Position numbers and translations under genes: made by a program
Source of the DNA: Candidatus Fermentibacterota bacterium
Lineage (GTDB): Bacteria > JAFGKV01
Length of the DNA: 13,126 bases
Direction: 5' to 3'
Assembly: GCA_030620115.1 (NCBI GenBank)
Contig: JAUXFG010000104.1
Coordinates: 1-13,126, forward strand
The notes under the pieces: generated by a model
What the model was told of the DNA's origin: nothing
The model's input: only the letters and a program-made list of their open reading frames with translations
Database searches by the model: none
Shown here: positions 1 to 5,434 of the stretch, in pieces
Numbering within the stretch: the stretch's first letter is position 1
Layout: every line of letters begins with the position of its first letter

Positions 1-100
1 TCTCCTCGTTCCGTCATCTGAACGCTGAACGCTCAACGCTGAACGCTTCCTCTCCCCCTCCTCCCAGATTCTTCGGTCGCTCCGCTCTCTCAGAATGACA
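1..100. repeat. Inverted-repeat element, copy 1 (left end cut by window edge)
   Basis: This is the right part of an element seen in full at 132-265 and 12987-13118. It holds the heptamer stretch (GAACGCT/CAACGCT units, about 20-49), a C/T-rich linker, AGATTCTTCGGTCGCTCCGCT, and the right terminal arm CTCAGAATGACA at 89-100. Bases 1-86 match 165-250 essentially base for base, a period of 164-165. No coding role is visible. Confidence 0.85.
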
Positions 101-131
101 CGCATGTACACATCCACATAGGCACTACCCC

Positions 132-265
132 TGTCATTCTGAGCGACTGCAGGAAGCGAAGAATCTCTCCTCGTTCCGTCATCTGAACGCTGAACGCTCA
201 ACGCTGAACGCTTCCTCTCCCCCTCCTCCCAGATTCTTCGGTCGCTCCGCTCCCTCAGAATGACA
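132..265. repeat. Inverted-repeat element, complete copy 2 (134 bp)
   Basis: The left arm TGTCATTCTGAG (132-143) and the right arm CTCAGAATGACA (254-265) are exact reverse complements. Inside them, GAAGAATCT on the left faces AGATTCTTC on the right, giving imperfect terminal inverted repeats of about 35 bp. The centre holds a GAACGCT/CAACGCT heptamer run and pyrimidine-rich DNA. It is separated from its neighbours by about 31 bp spacers that end in CACTACCCC. The form resembles a non-autonomous, MITE-like palindromic element, and no transposase is present. Confidence 0.85.
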
Positions 266-296
266 GACATTCACGCATCCTCTTGGGCACTACCCC

Positions 297-380
297 TGTC
301 ATTCTGAGCGACTGCAAGGAGCGAAGAATCTCTCCTTCGTCCTTCCTCCGTCATCTGAACGCTGAACGCTGAACGCTCTC
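297..380. repeat. Inverted-repeat element, half copy 3 (left arm and heptamers only)
   Basis: The left arm TGTCATTCTGAG is at 297-308, followed by GCGAAGAATCTCTCC and a short run of GAACGCT heptamers. The right arm is missing, because the sequence diverges after about 380. This is a decayed or truncated copy of the element at 132-265. Confidence 0.75.
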
Positions 381-397
381 CTTCCCATTCCAGTGCC

Positions 398-438
398 CCA
401 ATTGCGAAGCGCTTCTGCATGCGGAAGCTCAGAATTGG
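398..438. other. Inverted-repeat hairpin overlapping the 3' end of the small membrane-protein gene
   Basis: The outer stem CCAATT (398-403) / AATTGG (433-438) encloses an inner stem GCTTC (411-415 side) / GAAGC around GCATGC. It straddles the stop codon at 429-431 of the minus-strand gene. No T-run follows on that strand, so it is not a canonical intrinsic terminator. It could still protect the mRNA 3' end. Confidence 0.45.
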
Positions 439-671
439 TGTGTGTAGTGGTCAATCTCCGTCGGAGAGGCCTCTTTGGCGAAATAGAGCGATTGCTCCCC
501 CACCGGCAGCCGCTTCGCCAAGGGATCTGATCGGATCGCCACCAGCACGAGCCTTCCAGGACCGAACACAAACAGATATGAGAGTGCCATAACTATCTCC
601 GTCTGTATCAGCCCCATGCGGTGGCCGAATCGCTTCCAATAGAACCAGAGCGTAGACAGCGTCACTCTCAT
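429..671 (-). CDS. Small single-pass membrane protein, SxtJ-like (tentative)
   Basis: This is an 80-residue protein starting at ATG 671, preceded by GGAG with a 6-nt spacer. The frame is open further upstream to a GTG at 788, but that start has no ribosome binding site and would add a hydrophilic tail before the conserved-looking part. Residues about 8-55 read as a charged aromatic segment (FYWKRFGHRMG), one hydrophobic helix (about residues 25-47) and then RSDPLAKRLP. That order resembles the short SxtJ-family membrane proteins, in which a W..FG..MG motif precedes a helix and a DPL motif. The family's function is not firmly known. A near-consensus sigma-70 promoter at 847-875 would drive it alone, with a leader of about 170 nt. 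The usual SxtJ neighbours are not visible, so it may be an orphan or a relic. Confidence 0.5.
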   Translation of the reverse strand: MRVTLSTLWFYWKRFGHRMGLIQTEIVMALSYLFVFGPGRLVLVAIRSDPLAKRLPVGEQSLYFAKEASPTEIDHYTHQF

Positions 672-846
672 ATTATGCTCCACCTTCGCGCCTGTGCAGG
701 GACAAATCCGTGTGACATGCCTTCCGGAATAATCCTTTGGCCCAAGAGAGGTCTCTTCACTCGTCACCCTGTTGGCAACTCGCAACACCCCATGGAGAAC
801 TGGATCCGGAGGAAGTGCTATTCATGACTCGGAAATCGAGACGAGG

Positions 847-875
847 ATTCTAGCGGCGAACCTGTGACATGTCAA
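847..875 (-). promoter_or_regulatory. Near-consensus sigma-70 promoter
   Basis: On the minus strand, TTGACA (870-875) is followed by exactly 17 nt and then TAGAAT (847-852). The predicted transcription start is near 840. The -35 box overlaps the stop codon of the upstream transglutaminase-like gene, so it would start a separate transcript for the small membrane protein at 671-429. The leader of about 170 nt shows no riboswitch that I recognise. Confidence 0.65.
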
Positions 876-2290
876 CCGGAACCAGATGATTGCTGATTCC
901 GGATTGTGTAAACGATCAAATCCATCAAGCGAGTATGATATCCTGATCTCCTCAGCAGTAGTTCGCCATCAGAGGCGAACACGAGTACCTGAGGAAGCTC
1001 GGAGTCTCTCGACTCATTCTTCTCTTCTATCCCCAATGCACGAGACAAAGATCGGTCTTTATCGATAAGCTCGGCTGCGCCGGCCTCTTCACTCAGTCCC
1101 ACAATCACAAGGGTGGCTCCCTGTGCACGGCATTCCTCTTCTCCTGCCAAGAGCCCTTCAATCAAGCGTTCGGACAGCTCCGCGCCACTCTCCATCAGCA
1201 CCAACACGAGGGGCGCCTTACCAATCATATCGTTGAGCAGAACCGTTTCGCCACTCCGCTGGTACAAGACTACCTCATCAAGCTCAGGACTCTTGCCGCC
1301 AACGAGATCGTCTTCGGAGAGCTCTTCGAAAGGAATGTCCAAAGCGCAGACCAACCTTGTGGAAACGCCGCTCTGCAAACGAACCTCCTTGGCCCAGACA
1401 CGAGGCTCCCCACGGGCGTTCCTGATGCCAACCGTGGCAAGATAGGTTCCCGGTACCGTGCGGACGACCATGGAGCTGTCCGTGGTGTGGAACGCCATAG
1501 GGACCTCCGGATGTATCACCGGTCTCCACCTGCCTTCCTCCCAACGCGCCAGACCCACCCCCTCCTCCGATAGGTGCGGGAGTCCATGGAGCCTCAGCAC
1601 CAGCTCCAATTCCGCGTCGGGAATCGACGTCACGGTTTCCTCAGAAAGATCCCCTGCGTCGAACTCACATCCCGGGGGCACGCACGCGCCGCACCACCCA
1701 CCATGCCAGTACTGTACCCATCGGCCCTCGCCGCCAAGCTTGGCGGCGATGCCCACGCTCCGGAGACCCGCCACCAGCAACGATGCACGCTCACGCTCAT
1801 TGCCCCATCGCCGGCGATAGGTTCCCACCGGTGGAGACGACGGGCCGAAGAGATCCTTTCGCTCGTCGATACGAACCCGGCGACAGAGGAAGGCAACAAC
1901 CGAATCCACGGTGGTATCCACCCCCTCCTGCACCAACCCATCCAGCTCCTGCCGAAGCAGGGGCCTCCAATCGGTCATATGATCCAGGTAGCTTGTCGTG
2001 GGCCAGAGCAGATAAGCCCGGAGTGTATCTTCAGGAAGATCGTAGTCTTCGAAAAGAAGGGTGCTTTTGGTGCATAGTCCCACATGATTCAGAATGGTGA
2101 TCTCGTCGGATTCCAGGAGATCGAGAAGAGGAAGCTCCTCCAGCAGATACTGTGCCCTCGCCCGTTCCGTTCCCTCGAGCTGTTGCAGCACATGTTCCCA
2201 CACCGATCTATTTGATACGGCCCTGTCCAATGGCTCTTCAGCTCCGGCATACGTCAGGACAATACACAGAAGGACAGCATGCCTGATCAT
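872..2290 (-). CDS. Exported transglutaminase-fold pseudoenzyme with C-terminal thioredoxin-like domain
   Basis: The protein has 472 residues. ATG 2290 lies 7 nt after a GAGGT ribosome site and overlaps the previous stop by ATGA, so translation is probably coupled. Residues 1-17 form a signal peptide (cleavage likely at AGA-EE). Residues 30-190 are paralogous to the preceding gene: LPEDTLRAYLLW and the following DWRPLL line up with its IPDDIYRHYVLP and SWRPFF. At the place of that protein's nucleophile (GRCEE) this one reads GNERE, so Cys is replaced by Glu165, and no HAWAE-type His motif follows. A beta-rich domain (about 265-315) matches the neighbour's C-terminal domain. Residues 332-465 look like an AhpC/TlpA thioredoxin fold (LVLVLMESGAE, then LPQVLVFASDGELLLR), but the CxxC position is ESGAE. 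It is probably a periplasmic, non-catalytic binding or scaffold partner. The fold assignment is by eye. Confidence 0.75.
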   Translation of the reverse strand: MIRHAVLLCIVLTYAGAEEPLDRAVSNRSVWEHVLQQLEGTERARAQYLLEELPLLDLLESDEITILNHVGLCTKSTLLFEDYDLPEDTLRAYLLWPTTSYLDHMTDWRPLLRQELDGLVQEGVDTTVDSVVAFLCRRVRIDERKDLFGPSSPPVGTYRRRWGNERERASLLVAGLRSVGIAAKLGGEGRWVQYWHGGWCGACVPPGCEFDAGDLSEETVTSIPDAELELVLRLHGLPHLSEEGVGLARWEEGRWRPVIHPEVPMAFHTTDSSMVVRTVPGTYLATVGIRNARGEPRVWAKEVRLQSGVSTRLVCALDIPFEELSEDDLVGGKSPELDEVVLYQRSGETVLLNDMIGKAPLVLVLMESGAELSERLIEGLLAGEEECRAQGATLVIVGLSEEAGAAELIDKDRSLSRALGIEEKNESRDSELPQVLVFASDGELLLRRSGYHTRLMDLIVYTIRNQQSSGSG

Positions 2291-3849
2291 GGGAAGTACC
2301 TCAGCCAGGTGAATCCCTCTGGAGCCGAGGGGTTGCCAAGCGTAAGGGTGATACTATCCGGCTCCTGGGCGGATAAGCGCACCTTGCGCCAAGAACCGGT
2401 GGTATCCGTTCCCCCGGTCAGAAGGTATTCGCCTGGCCCGAGCACCAATGTGGCCCAACCCTCATCATCGGTTTCCTTTGATGCAACGGCTCGAAACCAC
2501 CCGTAATTGAACACATTCGCCCAGATTCTGCAGCACGAGGCCGGTGCTCCCGCCGTGTCAGTGACCTTCACTCGGAGCTCACACGGATCGGTGTATACAT
2601 GCGTGGAGTTGATCAGTGTATACCTATCGCCCTGCCTGTAGATACGCTCCTCTTCACCTGTGGACACACCGAAACAGGTGCTGTACACCGCTGCGGCATG
2701 TTTCGCGGGTTTCTTGAACCAAGCCTCATTCAGCTTCTCCCGCGCCTCGGCAGATCCAGTGAAGTACCACTGGCCATCGGCCCAGATCTCCGCCCACGCG
2801 TGATTGTTGTCGTTCAATGACCACCAGGGCGTCCAACACGATCGGGCGGGAATACACACGGACCGTGCAGCAACCACAAACGCTATAGTCATCTCCTCAC
2901 ACCGCCCTATGCCTCGTCTGACAGTGGTGACCGGATCCTGATCCCGTCGTTCGCTGGTCTTGAAATCTATCTTCTCATCAAGCCACCTGTTCACCTCCAC
3001 TGCGGCCTCGTACATGGTGGTGCATTCCCGTATCCTGGGAAAAAGCTCGTCAAAGAAGAATGGCCTCCAGGAGACCAGTCGCTCCTGCGTGACGCGGTAA
3101 GGCAGGACATAATGACGGTAGATGTCGTCTGGAATACTGGGCCCCCACGGCAGGCTTTCCCTTGCTGTGTGGGCCCACTGGATGTTCTCCAGAAGCAGGT
3201 CGCCGGTGACCGTTCCAAGATCTCTGTAGGGTATGTTGGCGAGGATGAACGACGCCTCCTCCCGCAGGTCCTCATCGACCTCCTCAATCACTTTCTCCAG
3301 TTCCTCCGCATTGTCCCCGGCCAGCCGGAGACTCTCTTGGATGTCTGCGCGATACGCTTCCGGAAGGGCCTCTCTCACATCATCTGGGGAGCCCTGCCCC
3401 CCCGCGGTGGCAACCAAGACCCAAAGCAGACAGAAGAGAGATAGCCCGGACTTCTCACTGGCCTTCGTCGCGAAACGGCTGAGATGGTATTGCCTGCAAG
3501 GCCTGCGACCGAGACCGGCTGAAGACGTATTCTCGGCAATACGTTGAGGCCGGTCGACGGAGCGTAACGAAGGAGGCAGTGCCAGACCAGTCATTGCAGC
3601 AGACGGCTGGTGAGAAGTCCGGGCCAGTCCATTCCCGCGACGGCACACGGGAATAGAGATGCCTGGCACTGCGGCTTTGCCAGGCGTCGCGGCCGAACAT
3701 CGAATCCGTCGGCTGGCGGATTGATTGTTCGACATTTCCCGAATTTCCACCTCGACCACGCATCCCGCGTGGTCGACATCGTGCCCCAAGACGCCCATAC
3801 ATCTCATTTTCTCACTCTCCGGATTGTGCCATATAATGCCGCACCCCAC
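2287..3849 (-). CDS. Exported transglutaminase-like (papain-fold) protein with in-frame N-terminal insertion
   Basis: GTG 3849 lies 6 nt after the porin stop, and the frame is open for 520 residues. Residues 136-151 (LSLFCLLWVLVATAGG) are a signal-peptide hydrophobic core. The first ~133 residues before it look non-protein-like and come from the hairpin-rich repeat at 3444-3816. The core domain (about 255-385) has the transglutaminase nucleophile in GIGRCEEM (Cys317), IPAR, and the general base in NNHAWAEIW (His350). DGQWYFTGSAEA follows, with Glu368 rather than a clear Asp at the third triad position. A beta-sandwich-like domain (about 420-505) ends the protein. Relatives act on peptide or amide bonds in the periplasm, but the substrate is unknown. 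It is co-transcribed with the porin and the degenerate paralogue. The true start is uncertain: ATG 3807 (after GGAG, 9-nt spacer) and ATG 3594 are also in frame. Confidence 0.8.
   Translation of the reverse strand: MGCGIIWHNPESEKMRCMGVLGHDVDHAGCVVEVEIREMSNNQSASRRIRCSAATPGKAAVPGISIPVCRRGNGLARTSHQPSAAMTGLALPPSLRSVDRPQRIAENTSSAGLGRRPCRQYHLSRFATKASEKSGLSLFCLLWVLVATAGGQGSPDDVREALPEAYRADIQESLRLAGDNAEELEKVIEEVDEDLREEASFILANIPYRDLGTVTGDLLLENIQWAHTARESLPWGPSIPDDIYRHYVLPYRVTQERLVSWRPFFFDELFPRIRECTTMYEAAVEVNRWLDEKIDFKTSERRDQDPVTTVRRGIGRCEEMTIAFVVAARSVCIPARSCWTPWWSLNDNNHAWAEIWADGQWYFTGSAEAREKLNEAWFKKPAKHAAAVYSTCFGVSTGEEERIYRQGDRYTLINSTHVYTDPCELRVKVTDTAGAPASCCRIWANVFNYGWFRAVASKETDDEGWATLVLGPGEYLLTGGTDTTGSWRKVRLSAQEPDSITLTLGNPSAPEGFTWLRYFP
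3444..3816. repeat. Hairpin-rich palindromic insertion element inside the transglutaminase-like gene
   Basis: Exact 15-bp inverted repeats GCCCGGACTTCTCAC (3444-3458) and GTGAGAAGTCCGGGC (3610-3624) enclose a nested hairpin: GACCGGC 3513-3519 with GCCGGTC 3549-3555, and ACGTATT 3525-3531 with AATACGT 3538-3544. Further stems follow: ATTCCCG 3631-3637 / CGGGAAT 3648-3654; GCCTGGCA 3661-3668 / TGCCAGGC 3678-3685; CGAACA + AATCCG / CGGATT + TGTTCG across 3694-3731; and TCGACCACGC 3752-3761 / GCGTGGTCGA 3767-3776. The octamer TTCTCACT occurs at 3452-3459 and again at 3809-3816, 357 bp (119 codons) apart and in the same codon phase. The block stays open in the gene's frame. It looks like a mobile palindromic element, with exact borders uncertain. 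Confidence 0.7.
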
Positions 3850-3855
3850 GGCTTC

Positions 3856-5115
3856 TCAAAATGAAGCAGTGAGCTGCCACCGTGCATACCACGCCTGATC
3901 TGCATTCTCCGCATGGAAGTCTCCAGGATCGAAGAACTCAGCTACAATCTGCCCCTCAAATCCTTCGCCCAATACGGCATCAGCCCGTAGAGCCAAAAGC
4001 AGTCCGCGGTTGCTGCCCTCTCCCGCACCCGTGTGGTCCTTTACCGAACGAAGGGACGTGATCCGCGCGGAAATCTGATGGCGTGGCGGCCCGGCACTCA
4101 GGTCAAGCCAACCGGCCATCAGGTTGGTCCATGTTCCGGGCTCGTTGGGGCTGATCCGTGTGGTATTGTCGTACATGGTGTAGACATACAGCTCTGAGTA
4201 CTTTGGCCACTCTGAGTAGAAGCCATCCCATCCCTCATACTCTTCGGTGGTGGGATCATCACCGCTCAGGTACAACCCACCGAACTCGAGCCCGTGGTGG
4301 ATTCTTCCAGGGCTACGCCAGCCAAGCCTACAGTACCCTCCATATCCATTGCTCTCGTTCTTGTCGAATGTGCCGTCTTGCAGAGCCCCTTCCAGCGCAT
4401 AACGGATTCCTTGGTCCGGCTGATGCGCGAGCCGAAACCCCACAGCCATTGTCTTCCTTTTCGGCCGGATCGTGCCCGACGCGCTGGAGCTCTCCATTCT
4501 CTTCAGTCTCCGGAGGAGATACAAGTCCACCTTCGCGCCCCTCGTATACACCCCGTAGAGATCCTCATCACGAGAGGAACCACCGAATCCCTCCTCGTCA
4601 ATCTTGGCGGCGAGAAGGTCAACCTCGGTACTGCCCCGGAGCAGTGTGAGCTTCATGGCATCGAACCATGCCGAGCCCGAGCCGTCGGCAGGCGTTCCAT
4701 CAAATATCAGGAATCCCTCACCATACATCAGATTCATTCGCCCGAAACGAAACCGAAATCGCCGGCGGGCAACCTCAGCCCAGCCATTGTCGATGGAGAG
4801 CTTGCTTTCGGGGTCGCGAATCCCGGAATCATTCTCGCCCCGCCCCATCCGGTACTCATTGCCGAAGCGAAAGAAGAGCTGCAGGCCAGGACGGGGATTC
4901 GCCTGAAGCCATATCCTTGTTCTCAGCCTGTAGAACTCATATGAATCGTGAGTGCTGTCTGCCAGATCGAGCAGATTGTCAAAGGCCTCGCCCCGCAGGC
5001 GTATTTCCCCTCCGAGCTTGATATCTGGACTGTCGGATATCGCGTCCGCTGTCTGAAACGAAGCAAGGGCAAGAACAAGGATGGCACAGGTGATAGTGAC
5101 GTGGGTTCGTGACAT
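3856..5115 (-). CDS. Outer-membrane beta-barrel protein, alginate-export (AlgE-like) family
   Basis: The protein has 419 residues. ATG 5115 is chosen because AGGAG lies 7 nt upstream and a classic signal peptide starts there: MSRTHV, a hydrophobic run to ALASF, then TADA-IS cleavage near residue 25. An upstream in-frame ATG at 5160 would bury this signal. The mature protein opens with LGGEIRLRGEAFDN, then YEFYRLRTRIWLQANP and FRFRFGRMNLMYGEG, as is usual for alginate-export barrels. Alternating hydrophobic/polar strands continue to the end, which closes with Phe (LTASF), the outer-membrane assembly signal. Family members are passive channels for anionic polysaccharides or other solutes, so the substrate here need not be alginate. 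It is the first gene of a likely three-gene envelope operon (next start 6 nt after its stop), behind a candidate promoter at 5160-5189. Confidence 0.8.
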   Translation of the reverse strand: MSRTHVTITCAILVLALASFQTADAISDSPDIKLGGEIRLRGEAFDNLLDLADSTHDSYEFYRLRTRIWLQANPRPGLQLFFRFGNEYRMGRGENDSGIRDPESKLSIDNGWAEVARRRFRFRFGRMNLMYGEGFLIFDGTPADGSGSAWFDAMKLTLLRGSTEVDLLAAKIDEEGFGGSSRDEDLYGVYTRGAKVDLYLLRRLKRMESSSASGTIRPKRKTMAVGFRLAHQPDQGIRYALEGALQDGTFDKNESNGYGGYCRLGWRSPGRIHHGLEFGGLYLSGDDPTTEEYEGWDGFYSEWPKYSELYVYTMYDNTTRISPNEPGTWTNLMAGWLDLSAGPPRHQISARITSLRSVKDHTGAGEGSNRGLLLALRADAVLGEGFEGQIVAEFFDPGDFHAENADQAWYARWQLTASF

Positions 5116-5159
5116 GTGAATACTCCTGGATGGGAGGCGGACAACAGAATGTTGCCACA

Positions 5160-5189
5160 ATGGTATGGGGGTGAATGGCAGCCGGTCAA
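5160..5189 (-). promoter_or_regulatory. Candidate sigma-70 promoter for the porin/transglutaminase-like operon
   Basis: On the minus strand, TTGACC (5184-5189) is followed by 18 nt and TACCAT (5160-5165). This leaves a short leader of about 38 nt to ATG 5115. The match is moderate (5/6 and 4/6). No GG-N10-GC sigma-54 signature was found in this interval. Confidence 0.4.
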
Positions 5190-5280
5190 GAGTGCCGTCT
5201 CTTCATCCTTGGGCAGTTGCCTCTGAGATTCTCAGATTGCCAGATTTCAGATTCTTCCCCCTTCTCCCTCATCTAAACGC

Positions 5281-5434
5281 TGAACGCTCTCTTCTCCCTT
5301 CCTCCGTCTGAACGCTCTCTTCTCCCTTCCTCCGTCTGAACGCTCAACGCTGAACGCTCATCGCTCTCTTCTCCCTTCCTCCGTCTGAACGCTCAACGCT
5401 GAACGCTCATCGCTCTCTTCTCCCCTCTCCCCAT
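5281..5434. repeat. Compound tandem repeat (28-bp and 49-bp units) of heptamer plus pyrimidine tract
   Basis: A unit that starts TGAACGCTCTCTTCTCCC and ends TCCGTC repeats with a 28-bp period at 5281 and 5309. It is followed by an expanded version (TGAACGCTCAACGCTGAACG, then CTCATCGCTCTCTTCTCCC) with a 49-bp period at 5337 and 5386. The larger unit is the smaller one with extra GAACGCT/CAACGCT heptamers inserted. The last unit overlaps the 3' end of the giant regulator gene and supplies its stop codon. Confidence 0.85.

Noticed and set aside
1-400. CRISPR array from the regularly spaced repeats
   Set aside because: Units are ~134 bp with terminal inverted repeats. Spacers are similar to each other rather than unique, and no cas genes are present.
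672-788. Longer start (GTG 788) for the small membrane protein
   Set aside because: There is no ribosome site. ATG 671 has GGAG at a proper distance and begins right before the family-like part.
5116-5160. Upstream ATG 5160 for the alginate-export-type porin
   Set aside because: It would place 15 residues before a complete signal peptide, while ATG 5115 has AGGAG at 7 nt. The codons also overlap the candidate -10 box.
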